A stretch of 64,000 bases of DNA, taken from positions 272,905 to 336,904 of the forward strand of contig NZ_NEFZ01000003.1 in NCBI RefSeq assembly GCF_002135205.1. Direction: 5' to 3'. Position 1 is the first letter of the stretch. Each line of letters begins with the position of its first letter. The DNA comes from Acinetobacter sp. ANC 4204. GTDB taxonomy: Bacteria; Pseudomonadota; Gammaproteobacteria; Pseudomonadales; Moraxellaceae. This document shows positions 1-9,083 of the stretch, in pieces. Made by a program: the position numbers and the translations under genes. Under the pieces are notes generated by a model. It saw nothing but the letters and a program-made list of their open reading frames with translations. It did not search any database and had not been told where the DNA came from.

Positions 1-80
1 ATCATGAACAAACCCAACATGCGTAAGGCAAAAATACTGCTTAAGGCAAAAGTTGAACGACGTTCTAAAGCATTCATCAT
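1..80 (-). CDS. MFS transporter, 5' end only (truncated by window edge)
   Basis: Reading the minus strand from the ATG at 80 (or a second ATG at 77) gives an open frame to the window edge. It begins with a short charged stretch (NALERRS) followed by a hydrophobic helix containing FALRMLGLFM. That is the usual first transmembrane helix of a major facilitator transporter of the YajR/YceI kind. Only about 26 codons are visible, so the substrate cannot be judged. In Acinetobacter an MFS gene commonly lies near uvrA, which fits the uvrA at 3070 (recalled, not checked). A short plus-strand frame over the same bases is a shadow. Confidence 0.6.
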   Translation of the reverse strand, partial: MMNALERRSTFALSSIFALRMLGLFM

Positions 81-190
81 AAACGAAGACAGACTGTATT
101 GAATTAATCTTGGATCAAGATTATAGGCTATTCAATCCGACTAGCGACATGAATTTTATATTTAATAAAAGCGTTCCTGATCTGAAAAAC

Positions 191-219
191 AAAAAGCGCA
201 GCCTGAGCTGCGCTTTTCT
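191..219 (-). terminator. Rho-independent terminator of the DUF475 gene
   Basis: An 8-bp GC-rich stem (AGCGCAGC / GCTGCGCT at 195-202 and 207-214) with a 4-base loop. It is followed on the minus strand by a run of T. It sits 20 bases after the stop of the minus-strand gene at 240. Confidence 0.85.
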
Positions 220-239
220 TCGGTTCAAAACAAGCTGCT

Positions 240-1319
240 TTAAACGGCTTGATGTTTTTGATATTGGATAGACGCAATCACGGCCCAAACAATAAAGGCT
301 ACACCAATTAAACCTGTAACAATTTCAGGAACATGAAGACCTGTACCACTTGCCAGCATAATAAATGCCAAAGCACCAATTGCATAGTGCGCACCATGTT
401 CAAGGAAGACATAAGCATCCAAGGTGCCTTTTTCGACCAAGTAAATGGTCATCGAACGCACAAAGATCGCACCAATGGCAAGGCCCAACATGATAATCAC
501 GACATCAGAAGTAATGGCAAAGGCACCAATCACACCATCGAAACTGAACGATGCGTCGAGAACTTCGAGGTATAAGAAACCACCGATACCCGCTTTAACG
601 ACACCTGTCGTTGCGCCATTGGCATCATGCACAATTGCATTACCATCTTCATCAATTTCAGGCTCGCCACCGAGTAAATGGCTCAATACCTGTACACCAA
701 TATAAACCACGATGCCCCAGATTCCTGCCATAGTCACGACTAGACGTTTGGCTTCATCAACATTCGCCGCCATCACCAAGAGTGCAATCAAGGCCAAGAA
801 TACAGACATTGCAGGGACATTGGCCAAGTTTGCCAAACGACGCTCCAACCAGCGGAACCAGTGCGTATCTTTACCTTCATCCAAAAAGAAGTTAAGAAAC
901 ACTAACAATAAAAACGCGCCACCAAATGCAGCAATTTCAGGATGATGATCCATCAAACGTTGTGAATAAGTCTTCGGATCATTTAACGCCAATTGAACGA
1001 CTTCAACGAAGCCCATATCTGCAGTTACCGCCACAATTGCGACAGGGAAGATTAAGCGCATACCAAATACAGCGACTAAAATACCCACGGTAAGGAATAA
1101 CATTTTCCAAAAATGATCCCAACCACGTAACACGGACGCATTGACCACAGCATTATCAAAAGATAAAGAGACTTCCATCACCGCTAAAATGGCAGTAATA
1201 GTCAGTGCAGTAAACATGGTCTTTAAGCCCGCTTCTGGTCCATGGGTAAAACCCCAGTACGCAGACAACGCAAGACACACGATCGTAAAAATGATAGAGA
1301 AACCAAAATGTTTCATCAT
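240..1319 (-). CDS. DUF475 / TerC-like integral membrane protein
   Basis: A 359-residue polytopic membrane protein with about nine hydrophobic helices. The segment EVSLSFDNAVVNASVL near residues 49-64 and the later LDASFSFDGVIGAFAI (about residues 254-269) are the paired acidic membrane motifs of the DUF475 branch of the TerC superfamily. TerC-type proteins are linked to tellurite resistance and metal (for example manganese) export, but the substrate of DUF475 proteins is not established. The start is the first of two adjacent ATGs, with an AAAGG stretch 11 bases upstream. It appears to be a single-gene transcript ending at the terminator at 191-219. No tellurite-resistance partners are nearby, so a metal-homeostasis role is only inference. 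Confidence 0.85.
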   Translation of the reverse strand: MMKHFGFSIIFTIVCLALSAYWGFTHGPEAGLKTMFTALTITAILAVMEVSLSFDNAVVNASVLRGWDHFWKMLFLTVGILVAVFGMRLIFPVAIVAVTADMGFVEVVQLALNDPKTYSQRLMDHHPEIAAFGGAFLLLVFLNFFLDEGKDTHWFRWLERRLANLANVPAMSVFLALIALLVMAANVDEAKRLVVTMAGIWGIVVYIGVQVLSHLLGGEPEIDEDGNAIVHDANGATTGVVKAGIGGFLYLEVLDASFSFDGVIGAFAITSDVVIIMLGLAIGAIFVRSMTIYLVEKGTLDAYVFLEHGAHYAIGALAFIMLASGTGLHVPEIVTGLIGVAFIVWAVIASIQYQKHQAV

Positions 1320-1530
1320 GACAGATCGACCTTTAAAAAATTTGGAAATTAACTAAAACTTAAAAATCAGGTTGAGTTTTATGGTCGCAATTATGACCGT
1401 TTTTGTAGATGAAACCAAAACATCTTCGTTAATTTTTACTTATTTCCTCACCACACAGTGTTGGATTGTTCTTCCGAGTCAACAGTTGTTATAGTCTTGC
1501 CCATATTTCGGCTTTTCTCAGGATAAATTA

Positions 1531-2205
1531 ATGGCTTTTTCTCAAGATGTTTGGCAACGTAATGTCGACTTATATCAAAAAACATTGGCTTTGCCTTTTA
1601 ACCAAGAATTGGCTTCAGGTAGCTTGAATAAAGAAGCGTTTTGTCATTATGTCATCCAAGATGCACATTACTTGGTGGCTTATGGTCGCGCGCTCGCCGT
1701 ATGTGGCGCCAAAGCTTATGATGCTGATGACATTATTCAGTTTAGCCAAGGGGCCAAAGAAGCAATTGTAGTGGAACGCAGCTTGCACGATGGTTTTATG
1801 AAAAACTTTGGGATTTCAAAACAACAATTTGAAGAAACTCCTTTGACATTAGCTTGTCATCATTACACTTCTTTTTTAACCGCAACAGCATGGTCTGAAA
1901 GCTATCCTGTGGTGTTAGCGGCACTCTTACCTTGTTTTTGGATTTATGCTGAAGTCGGTAAAGACATTGTGGGCAACTCTATCGCTAACAACCCATACCA
2001 AGCCTGGATTGATACTTATGCTGGAGAAGAATTCAATCAAGCTGTGCGCAATGTGATTGCAACCATTGATAAAGTAGCTGCACGTTGTGATGCCGATACC
2101 ATTGAGAAAATGCATAAAGCCTACCGTAAAGGGGCTGAACTGGAATGGTTATTTTGGGACAGCGCTTATAAACAACAGCAATGGCTCGGTTTAGACCACG
2201 CTTAA
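1531..2205 (+). CDS. tenA: Thiaminase II / aminopyrimidine aminohydrolase TenA
   Basis: This 224-residue protein has the TenA fold and the catalytic set known from Bacillus subtilis TenA at the same numbering: Asp44 and Tyr47 (in QDAHY), Cys135 (in LLPCFWIY) and Glu205 (in AELEW). The enzyme hydrolyses aminopyrimidine breakdown products of thiamine so the HMP moiety can be salvaged for thiamine synthesis. It acts in the cytoplasm. Length is normal for the family. The gene stands alone with its own terminator, and no thi genes or TPP riboswitch are visible next to it. That suggests salvage rather than a biosynthetic operon. Confidence 0.92.
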   Translation: MAFSQDVWQRNVDLYQKTLALPFNQELASGSLNKEAFCHYVIQDAHYLVAYGRALAVCGAKAYDADDIIQFSQGAKEAIVVERSLHDGFMKNFGISKQQFEETPLTLACHHYTSFLTATAWSESYPVVLAALLPCFWIYAEVGKDIVGNSIANNPYQAWIDTYAGEEFNQAVRNVIATIDKVAARCDADTIEKMHKAYRKGAELEWLFWDSAYKQQQWLGLDHA

Positions 2206-2220
2206 AAGCTCAAATGATCC

Positions 2221-2251
2221 CAAAAGCCCTGAACTCTTCGGGGCTTTTTTA
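2221..2251 (+). terminator. Terminator of tenA
   Basis: An 11-bp inverted repeat (AAAGCCCTGAA with TTCGGGGCTTT, one G-T pair) directly followed by TTTTTT. It lies just after the tenA stop. Confidence 0.88.
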
Positions 2252-2319
2252 TTGCCCAAACATCGTATTTTTTCAGATGACGCGATTGCTATTTTAAGGA
2301 TTTAAAACTAAACTTCACC

Positions 2320-2338
2320 AATGATAATAATTATCATT
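2320..2338 (+). promoter_or_regulatory. Candidate Fur box
   Basis: A perfect 9-1-9 palindrome (AATGATAAT, A, ATTATCATT) that closely matches the classical Fur operator built from GATAAT hexamers. It ends 29 bases before the ATG of the small gene at 2368, where Fur-Fe2+ could block transcription. No other gene lies downstream before uvrA. The palindrome is seen directly; regulation by Fur is inferred. Confidence 0.75.
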
Positions 2339-2367
2339 TGCATAATTAACTTTCGAGGGCCATTCCC

Positions 2368-2742
2368 ATGCATCCTGATACTCTAGGTACTGAAGCCATT
2401 CGTGCATTTTTTACCGTACAATGCTGCTGGCTAAATAACGAAGAAATTTATCTTGAAAAAGGCTGTTTACACTGCGGTTCTGCCGCGACCTATCTGATTT
2501 ATTATACCAATCCACACATTCAAAAACTGATGTTAGCTTTTATTAAAAAATATCATTGTCTTTTAAGTCGGCAACAAGATTTACTCGACTTACCTGACTT
2601 TGAAGATGACTACGACACTTTCTTGCAAACCCTTGAGCATGAGGTTAATTTTTATGCGCGAATTCATCATGACATCGCGCGTCCTTTTGCTTTTGAAACA
2701 GTCGATTCAATCTTTGAACGTAGCTATGCCATCGCATGTTAG
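2368..2742 (+). CDS. Small CxxC protein of unknown function, probably iron-regulated
   Basis: A 124-residue protein I do not recognise. The visible features are a vicinal Cys-Cys at residues 19-20 (QCCW), a CxxC at 33-36 (GCLHCG), a final Cys, an acidic central stretch (DLPDFEDDYD) and no signal peptide or membrane helix. The start is supported by CGAGGG about 9 bases upstream. The gene lies directly behind a perfect Fur-type palindrome, so it is probably induced by iron starvation. Cysteine content and regulation would fit a metal- or Fe-S-related role, but that is inference. It does not show the cysteine spacing of bacterioferritin-associated ferredoxin. It looks like a genuine lineage-specific gene. 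Confidence 0.72.
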   Translation: MHPDTLGTEAIRAFFTVQCCWLNNEEIYLEKGCLHCGSAATYLIYYTNPHIQKLMLAFIKKYHCLLSRQQDLLDLPDFEDDYDTFLQTLEHEVNFYARIHHDIARPFAFETVDSIFERSYAIAC

Positions 2743-3069
2743 TCGCAGCATAAGAGCATAACTATTACGATCTCATTCAGGCGTATGACAAACGATACAA
2801 ATGACAACAGCATTTTAGCTTTGCCATACACCTAACATTTTTAATGTTTCTTCTATTCCTATATTTATATCAAACTTTTCATCTCCAACTCTCAGTCTGT
2901 CACTCTACTTTGAGACTTGTCTCGACCATCAAATCTAGCTACAGTCTATCAGCAGCATTTTTTCTTCTAGCCGACATAATTTGTCGCTATAAAATCATCT
3001 GTAACACTTGAACAAAGCATAAGTCGTTATCATATACCTCCTTTATCTGCACAATTTCGAGATAGTTTT
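2743..3069. other. Intergenic region upstream of uvrA
   Basis: 327 bases of AT-rich DNA between the CxxC gene and uvrA. I see no convincing ORF, no clear terminator and no LexA-type SOS box. The uvrA promoter presumably lies in its last 70 bases. Confidence 0.5.
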
Positions 3070-5901
3070 ATGAGCCAAAGTCATATCCGTATTCGAGGCG
3101 CACGTACCCATAACTTAAAAAATGTGAACCTTGATATTCCCCGCGACAAATTCGTGGTGATCACGGGACTTTCTGGTTCAGGTAAGTCGTCGCTTGCATT
3201 TGATACACTGTACGCCGAAGGTCAGCGTCGTTATGTCGAATCGCTCTCGGCCTATGCGCGCCAGTTTCTATCACAAATGGAAAAACCTGAAGTTGACTCA
3301 ATTGAAGGCTTAAGCCCTGCAATTGCGATTGAACAAAAGTCGACCAGCCACAACCCACGCTCTACGGTGGGCACCATTACCGAAATTTATGACTATTTAC
3401 GTCTACTCTACGCACGTGTCGGCACACCGTTTTGCCCAGAACATGATTTGCCGATGGTGGCTCAGACTGTGTCGGAAATGGTCGATGCAGTAAAAGGATT
3501 AGATGAAGGGACCGCCCTGATGCTGCTGGCGCCAGTCGTGCGGGAACGTAAAGGTGAATATTCAAACCTGTTCGAACAACTACAAAGTCAAGGTTTTGTG
3601 CGTGCCCGTGTCGATGGTGAAATTGTAGATCTCGACCCGATCCCAGAACTCGATAAAAAGAAAAAGCACACCATTGAAGTGGTGGTGGATCGTTTCAAAG
3701 TCCGTGATGACCTCGGCAACCGTATTGCAGAATCTTTTGAAACTGCTCTACGTCTCGGTGGTGATATTGCCATTCTCTCGTGGATGAACGGTGAACATCC
3801 CGATCGGGTCTTTTCGGCTAAACACTCGTGTCCTGAATGTGACCGTGCTGTTGCAGAACTGGAACCACGTTTATTTTCATTTAACAACCCCTTTGGTGCC
3901 TGTCCAACCTGCGATGGTTTAGGGACTCGTAGCCATTTTAGTGCTGAAAAACTCATTCCAAGCCCAGAAGTTTCCATTAGCCAAGGCGCGATTCGTGGTT
4001 GGGACAGACAACGCCCGTACTACTACAGCATGATTGAAAAAGTGGCGGCGCATTTTGGTTTTTCTTTGGATACGCCTTGGAATGAACTGGATGCCGATAC
4101 TAAAAAGAAATTCCTCTATGGTACAGGCAAAGAAAAAGTTGATCTCAGTTACATAGATGAACGTGGTCGTAAACATAACCGCGTACAAGCCTTTGAAGGA
4201 ATTTTGCCGCACTTAGAACGTCGTTACCGCGAAACTGAAAGTAACTATGTTCGTGATGATTTGGCACAGTATTTATCCAATGCGGCCTGTGATGCTTGCG
4301 GTGGCTCACGTCTGAACGAAATTTCACGTCATGTTCGTGTCAAAGACAAAACCATTGCCCAAATTACCAAAATGTCGATTGGCGATGCTGAAAGCTATTA
4401 TCAGGACTTAAATCTTGATGGGGCTAAAGGTGAAATTGCCGATAAGATTTTTAAAGAAATTCGTGAGCGCCTGCATTTCTTGGTCTCTGTGGGTCTAAAC
4501 TATTTAAGCCTATCGCGTTCAGCAGAAACCTTGTCTGGTGGTGAAGCGCAACGTATTCGTCTAGCTTCACAAATTGGCGCAGGTTTAATGGGCGTGATGT
4601 ATGTCCTCGATGAGCCATCTATTGGTCTGCATCAGCGTGATAACGACCGTTTGCTGGAAACTTTGGTTCGCTTACGCGACTTAGGCAACACAGTGTTAGT
4701 GGTTGAGCATGATGAAGATGCGATTCGGGCAGCAGACCATATTATTGATATTGGTCCAGGTGCAGGGATTCATGGTGGTCATGTGATTGCTGAAGGGACG
4801 TATGATGAAATTCTCGCGAATACAGACTCGCTCACAGGTCAGTATTTATCAGGTAAACTGAAAATTGAAGTTCCGAAAAAACGTACTGAACCACCAAAGC
4901 CTGATGAACAAATTAAATTGATGGGTGCTGCGGGTCATAACCTACAAAATGTAGATTTAACTATTCCTTTAGGCGTGATGACCTGTGTCACAGGTGTGTC
5001 TGGTTCGGGTAAATCAACCTTGATTAACCGTACATTATTGCCTTTGGCAGCGACTCAACTGAATGGTGCAACCACTTTAACCGCAGAAAAGTTTGACTCG
5101 ATAGATGGTCTGCAATTCCTTGATAAAGTAGTTGATATCGACCAAAGTCCGATCGGTCGTACACCTCGCTCCAACCCTGCAACCTATACCGGTTTATTCA
5201 CCCCAATTCGTGAACTCTTTGCACAGACTCAAGAAGCCAAAGCACGTGGCTATGCCGCAGGGCGTTTCTCATTTAACGTGAAAGGTGGTCGCTGTGAAGC
5301 CTGTGAGGGTGACGGCATGATCAAAGTCGCAATGCACTTTCTACCTGATATGTATGTGCCTTGTGATAACTGTCATGGTAAACGCTATAACCGTGAAACC
5401 TTAGAAGTCGGTTATAAAGGCAAGAATATTTCGGATGTGTTGGAAATGACGGTGGAAGACGCCATGCATTTCTTCGACGCGATTCCTGTCATTCACCGTC
5501 GTTTGGAAACCTTAAATCAAGTCGGTTTAGGCTATATTCGCTTAGGCCAGTCTGCAACTACACTATCAGGTGGTGAAGCACAGCGTGTGAAGCTGGCTCG
5601 TGAACTAGCGAAACGTGATACGGGTAAAACGCTGTATATCTTGGATGAACCAACTACAGGTCTACATTTCCACGATATTGCTAAGCTTTTAGATATCCTG
5701 CATGAGCTACGGAATAAGGGCAATACCATTGTGGTGATTGAACATAATTTGGATGTGATTAAAACCGCAGACTGGATTGTGGACTTAGGTCCAGAAGGAG
5801 GTTCAGGTGGCGGGATGATTATCGCGGAAGGAACGCCTGAACAGGTTGCGAAGAATAAAATTTCGCATACAGCGAAGTTTTTGAAGCCGATGTTGAAGTA
5901 G
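3070..5901 (+). CDS. uvrA: Excinuclease ABC subunit A
   Basis: This 943-residue protein is full length for UvrA, the damage-recognition ATPase of nucleotide excision repair. It works with UvrB on DNA in the cytoplasm. It carries two ABC modules, each with Walker A (GLSGSGKSS near residue 33; GVSGSGKST in the second half) and signature motifs (LSGGEAQR twice). It also has the two UvrA zinc modules, CPEC...CPTC near residues 255-280 and CEAC...CDNC near 740-770. All key residues seem intact. The gene is transcribed alone and ends in a structured repeat. No SOS box is visible upstream, which fits the unusual, LexA-lacking damage response known in Acinetobacter. Confidence 0.98.
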   Translation: MSQSHIRIRGARTHNLKNVNLDIPRDKFVVITGLSGSGKSSLAFDTLYAEGQRRYVESLSAYARQFLSQMEKPEVDSIEGLSPAIAIEQKSTSHNPRSTVGTITEIYDYLRLLYARVGTPFCPEHDLPMVAQTVSEMVDAVKGLDEGTALMLLAPVVRERKGEYSNLFEQLQSQGFVRARVDGEIVDLDPIPELDKKKKHTIEVVVDRFKVRDDLGNRIAESFETALRLGGDIAILSWMNGEHPDRVFSAKHSCPECDRAVAELEPRLFSFNNPFGACPTCDGLGTRSHFSAEKLIPSPEVSISQGAIRGWDRQRPYYYSMIEKVAAHFGFSLDTPWNELDADTKKKFLYGTGKEKVDLSYIDERGRKHNRVQAFEGILPHLERRYRETESNYVRDDLAQYLSNAACDACGGSRLNEISRHVRVKDKTIAQITKMSIGDAESYYQDLNLDGAKGEIADKIFKEIRERLHFLVSVGLNYLSLSRSAETLSGGEAQRIRLASQIGAGLMGVMYVLDEPSIGLHQRDNDRLLETLVRLRDLGNTVLVVEHDEDAIRAADHIIDIGPGAGIHGGHVIAEGTYDEILANTDSLTGQYLSGKLKIEVPKKRTEPPKPDEQIKLMGAAGHNLQNVDLTIPLGVMTCVTGVSGSGKSTLINRTLLPLAATQLNGATTLTAEKFDSIDGLQFLDKVVDIDQSPIGRTPRSNPATYTGLFTPIRELFAQTQEAKARGYAAGRFSFNVKGGRCEACEGDGMIKVAMHFLPDMYVPCDNCHGKRYNRETLEVGYKGKNISDVLEMTVEDAMHFFDAIPVIHRRLETLNQVGLGYIRLGQSATTLSGGEAQRVKLARELAKRDTGKTLYILDEPTTGLHFHDIAKLLDILHELRNKGNTIVVIEHNLDVIKTADWIVDLGPEGGSGGGMIIAEGTPEQVAKNKISHTAKFLKPMLK

Positions 5902-5902
5902 T

Positions 5903-5998
5903 AAATCCTCCCCAACCCTCCTTTTAAAAAGGAGGGAGTTCCCATTACTAATCAAATGGTGTTCCCCTCTTTATCAAAGAGGGGTTAGGGGAGATTCA
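5903..5998. repeat. Structured intergenic repeat with nested hairpins (REP/MITE-like)
   Basis: Two perfect hairpins lie side by side: a CCCTCCTTT stem around 5916-5936 and a CCCCTCTTT/AAAGAGGGG stem at 5964-5984. The outer sequences (5904-5924 and 5976-5996) are also imperfect inverted copies of each other, so the whole block can fold as one long palindrome. It directly follows uvrA and may act as its terminator. The form resembles short dispersed palindromic repeats of bacterial genomes. I recall similar sequence in other Acinetobacter, but that is unchecked. Confidence 0.65.
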
Positions 5999-6086
5999 AT
6001 AACTGTCGCCTAAAAAAATTACAATTAATGATTTATTCAATTTCATTTTAAAAATATCTACAAATATAGAATAAGGAAAAATAAGA

Positions 6087-6578
6087 ATGGTTATAGATAC
6101 AAATAACTGGAATACAATTAAAAATGTTTTTTCTAAAGCACAGCAAGCAAATATGCATGCGAATATTGCTAGTGTTTCTCGCGATGGGATACCAAATATT
6201 ACTCCAATTGGAACTGTCTTTTTGAATGATGATGGAACAGGATTTCTATTTGATGCATTCTCTCAACAATTAGCAGAAAACTTAAAGCAAAATAAAAATG
6301 TTTGTATCAGTGCTGTAAATTCAAGCAAATTATTTTGGCTATCATCTTTTATTAAAGGACAATTTAGCTCCTATCCTGGGGTAAGAATCTATGCAGAACT
6401 AGGAGAATTAAGGCCCGCGACAGAAGACGAGAAATTACGAGTGAACGCTCGCATCCAGTCTCTAAAATGGACCAAAGGAAGTAAATTAATTTGGTCTGAT
6501 TTCACCTATGTTAGAGAGTTTAATGTTAATTCTTACCGATGGATAAAGTACCCGCATATGATGGATCATTTAAAATAA
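6087..6578 (+). CDS. Pyridoxamine 5'-phosphate oxidase-family flavoprotein
   Basis: A 163-residue protein resembling the split-barrel FMN-binding PPOX family. The N-terminal half has the typical strand pattern (HANIASVSRDGIPNITPIGT, then GTGFLFDAFSQQLAENLK). Such proteins bind FMN, F420 or heme and include reductases and stress proteins; the substrate here is unknown. The start has AAGGAA upstream. It is AT-richer than uvrA and stands alone between the uvrA repeat and a convergent diguanylate cyclase gene, so horizontal acquisition is possible but not shown. Confidence 0.7.
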   Translation: MVIDTNNWNTIKNVFSKAQQANMHANIASVSRDGIPNITPIGTVFLNDDGTGFLFDAFSQQLAENLKQNKNVCISAVNSSKLFWLSSFIKGQFSSYPGVRIYAELGELRPATEDEKLRVNARIQSLKWTKGSKLIWSDFTYVREFNVNSYRWIKYPHMMDHLK

Positions 6579-6672
6579 TGTTACACTAAAGCAGAATCCA
6601 CTTTAAATAATATTTATCGACTTATTATTATGCAATGACACCCAAAATAGTAAAACTTTAAATTACATTTAA

Positions 6673-6736
6673 AATAGACCTCTTCCATAAATAAAAAAAT
6701 GATCATCTTTTTATTTATGGAAGAAGTCTATTTTTA
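6673..6736. terminator. Long bidirectional hairpin between convergent genes
   Basis: A nearly perfect inverted repeat of about 25 bp per arm. The left arm begins AAATAGACCTCTTCC, the right arm ends GGAAGAAGTCTATTT, and the centre is GATGATCATC-like. T-rich flanks occur on both sides. It lies between the stops of the PPOX gene and the diguanylate cyclase and can terminate both. Confidence 0.75.
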
Positions 6737-6768
6737 CTCATTATGTGGATATAAATATCTCCGATACA

Positions 6769-8478
6769 TTAACTCGCCACCTTATTTTTCCCCTGCTCTT
6801 TAGCTTGAAACAAGGCACGATCGGCTTTCTCCAAAAGTTCAGTCCAACTCGCAGCTCCAATCGCAACACCAATACTTATGGTCACACTCAAATCTGGACT
6901 ACGTGTTGAATCCATTGATGCTGCTTCATAAATTTCACAGCGAATCTTCTCAGCAATTTTTAAAGCACGTTCCATGCTAATGTTTTCAATGAGTACAATA
7001 AATTCATCGCCGCCATAACGCACCAACAAATCAGAAGTCCGAATATTATCTTTTAATTTCTCAGCCACAAACTGAATGACTTGGTCACCCACCAAATGCC
7101 CATGAACATCATTCACTTGTTTAAAATAATCAATATCCATCATCATTAAACAAGTTTCAGAAAACTGCGTCGGCTGATTTTCCAAAAGCTTAATGTACTC
7201 GTTAAGCGCATAACGGTTTGCGACGCCTGTTAAAGAATCCAAATGTGCAATATTTTTCAACCGAAATTCCAATGCATCCCGTTGCTGAAGCGTGTGTTTA
7301 AGCTGCTGTATCGCTGTAAACAATGAATGTACATTGGCGGATTGATCTTTAGACTCTAAATCGTTAGAACGCATACTCGAATTAGACAAATCGAGAAGGA
7401 TTTCCCGCGCCTGAATTAATGGAGCAAAAACTCTTTTTTGTGCATAAATCATAGTGAATAACGCAGCAATAATCGAGACTAATGAAATACTTACAGTCGT
7501 GAGCAAAACATTTTTAGCCTTACGTTTTTCAAGTGTAGCTTTTTCCACACTATATTTGAGTAAATAATTCTGCAAATCCACAACCGTGGTGAATTTATCA
7601 ACAATCACCTCGGTAAGTTGTGTTCCCGTTAAATAATATGGCCGATGATAAATACTTTCATTCATCAGTCGCTCAACAATCAACAATCCTTTGGCTAAGA
7701 ACTCATTATAAACAGCTTGATGTAATGCCTTGAATTCAGGGGTTTTATCACGTTCAGGTTGGAGGGTATCAATCAGCTCCCACAAGTACATGACTTGCTT
7801 ACGTGTTTGTAAGGAACGCGCCAAGTTGGTTTCAGGAATCGGTTGTTCAAAGGTTACATGCGCCATGACATTTGATGCTGCCCGCCCAGCTTGATCCCTT
7901 AAATCTGCCAATAACAAAATTTGCGTATAAAAATTTGAAATGGCCGTGTCTTTTCCTTCTGAAACGGCAATCACATCTTTTAAAACATCATGGCTACGCT
8001 CCCAAGCCGTAAACATTTTTAAAATAGCTTGATCCATTTTTTCTGCATTACGTTGCTCACGTGGCAAAGCTGCATATTGATCTACTTGCTGTCTTCCCTG
8101 TGCTAATGCTTGTTCGAGCTGAGAAAATAAGTCTAAATTTAAATTAGAAAACCCCGATTTTTTAAGAATTTTCTGGGTACTACGCATTTGTCCATCGACG
8201 TTAGCCCGATATGCTTTTAGCTCCAAGACATGTTTAGCAAAGTCTTGTTGATTACTCGACATCACTTTGTTCGCTGGTGCACGCTCTCGCGAAATTTTAT
8301 TGGCAAGATCAGCTACTGCTTGCAAAGCTTGTATCTCAATGAGTGCTTGGTTAGCTTTTATATAATCATTATAACTTTTGACCATCAAGGGAATAGAAAG
8401 ACTACACAATGACAAAATAATAATGCTCATTGCGACATATAACTTTTTACTCAGATGTTCAGAGCGTACTTCTCGCAT
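6769..8478 (-). CDS. Membrane-bound diguanylate cyclase (GGDEF)
   Basis: Makes the second messenger c-di-GMP from two GTP. The C-terminal GGDEF domain has an intact GGDEF active site about 80 residues from the end. An RxxD inhibitory site (RTSD) lies exactly five residues before it, so product feedback is expected. The N-terminal part has a membrane helix near the start, a long helical periplasmic sensor region and a second helix (VLLTTVSISLVSIIAALF) before a short coiled linker. No EAL domain is present. I chose the ATG at 8478 because AGGGGGT precedes it. An upstream ATG at 8535 would add 19 residues but has no ribosome site. The signal sensed is unknown. Confidence 0.9.
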   Translation of the reverse strand: MREVRSEHLSKKLYVAMSIIILSLCSLSIPLMVKSYNDYIKANQALIEIQALQAVADLANKISRERAPANKVMSSNQQDFAKHVLELKAYRANVDGQMRSTQKILKKSGFSNLNLDLFSQLEQALAQGRQQVDQYAALPREQRNAEKMDQAILKMFTAWERSHDVLKDVIAVSEGKDTAISNFYTQILLLADLRDQAGRAASNVMAHVTFEQPIPETNLARSLQTRKQVMYLWELIDTLQPERDKTPEFKALHQAVYNEFLAKGLLIVERLMNESIYHRPYYLTGTQLTEVIVDKFTTVVDLQNYLLKYSVEKATLEKRKAKNVLLTTVSISLVSIIAALFTMIYAQKRVFAPLIQAREILLDLSNSSMRSNDLESKDQSANVHSLFTAIQQLKHTLQQRDALEFRLKNIAHLDSLTGVANRYALNEYIKLLENQPTQFSETCLMMMDIDYFKQVNDVHGHLVGDQVIQFVAEKLKDNIRTSDLLVRYGGDEFIVLIENISMERALKIAEKIRCEIYEAASMDSTRSPDLSVTISIGVAIGAASWTELLEKADRALFQAKEQGKNKVAS

Positions 8479-8732
8479 ACTTAAACTACACCCCCTATTC
8501 TGAAAAAAGAAAAAAATATAATCAATAATGCTCATTATACAAACAATATATCTCTTATTTAAGTCATTAATTCTTTGTTTTGCCTAGTTTTTAGTATTCA
8601 TTCATGCAAAATTCCTTGAGGCTCATACTCAAATACAAATGAAAGCTAAGGAAATCAATCATTAATAACTTTCATGTTAAAGATGAATTTCTTTCAATAT
8701 TTTTTTAGACGCTTACATTTGAAGATGACATA

Positions 8733-8761
8733 TTTACATACGCAACATTATGGTGCATAAT
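8733..8761 (+). promoter_or_regulatory. Promoter of the plus-strand candidate sRNA, with operator over the -10
   Basis: TTTACA at 8733-8738, a 17-base spacer and CATAAT at 8756-8761. A perfect 6-1-6 palindrome (GTGCAT, A, ATGCAC at 8753-8765) overlaps the -10, where a repressor could bind. Confidence 0.6.
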
Positions 8762-8767
8762 GCACAA

Positions 8768-8867
8768 CATTGGGGCGAATTAAAATATACTCTCAGCAAA
8801 TATTCTAATTTTCCCACAAGTTTTGGCAAGAAAACCCAATCTCCTCAAAAGATTGGGTTTTTTTATG
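8768..8867 (+). ncRNA. Candidate small RNA, about 100 nt
   Basis: Predicted from a good promoter (TTTACA-N17-CATAAT) about 7 bases upstream and a strong terminator at its end (10-bp stem AAACCCAATC/GATTGGGTTT, then T7). No start codon with ribosome site lies inside. The terminator loop exposes CTCCTC, complementary to a Shine-Dalgarno core. The same 10-mer TCTCCTCAAA recurs in the opposing candidate sRNA. A function in translational repression is only inference. I cannot match it to a named sRNA. Confidence 0.5.
8832..8867 (+). terminator. Terminator of the plus-strand candidate sRNA
   Basis: A perfect 10-bp stem (8832-8841 with 8851-8860), a 9-base loop and seven or more T. It does not follow any protein gene on this strand. 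Confidence 0.85.
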
Positions 8868-8976
8868 CCATGTTAAAATATGAATGAATGTATCTAACAA
8901 AATTATGCACTATTTTAGTTCAAAAAATATTTTAACCCTTTGCCTGCTTATAAAATAAAAGTCTCTGAATTTTAAA

Positions 8977-9009
8977 TAAAAAAAAGCCCAACCTTGGGGA
9001 AAGTTGGGC
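8977..9009 (-). terminator. Terminator of the minus-strand candidate sRNA
   Basis: Stem GCCCAAC (8986-8992) with GTTGGGC (9003-9009), followed on the minus strand by an uninterrupted T run. Confidence 0.85.
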
Positions 9010-9077
9010 ATATAAACAAAAACTGTTTGAGGAGAATTAGCTTCTCAGAAAACAACGATATTGTTAAATGATTCGCT
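8978..9077 (-). ncRNA. Second candidate small RNA, about 100 nt, convergent with the first
   Basis: On the minus strand TTTACA (9112-9107), a 17-base spacer and CATAAT (9089-9084) form a near-consensus promoter. About 100 bases downstream is a terminator with stem GCCCAAC/GTTGGGC and a run of eight or nine T. No ORF lies between. It shares the 10-mer TCTCCTCAAA (plus-strand 9026-9035, reverse complement) with the neighbouring candidate. Promoter hexamers and spacing are identical in the two units, which suggests a related pair. Name and targets are unknown. Confidence 0.55.
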
Positions 9078-9083
9078 AAAATA

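Noticed and set aside
4..105. Short plus-strand ORF at the left edge
   Set aside because: It has no ribosome site and lies antisense to the start of an MFS transporter whose N-terminal helix is recognisable.
2743..3069. Possible SOS box before uvrA
   Set aside because: No CTG-N10-CAG match was seen, and Acinetobacter lacks a standard LexA system.
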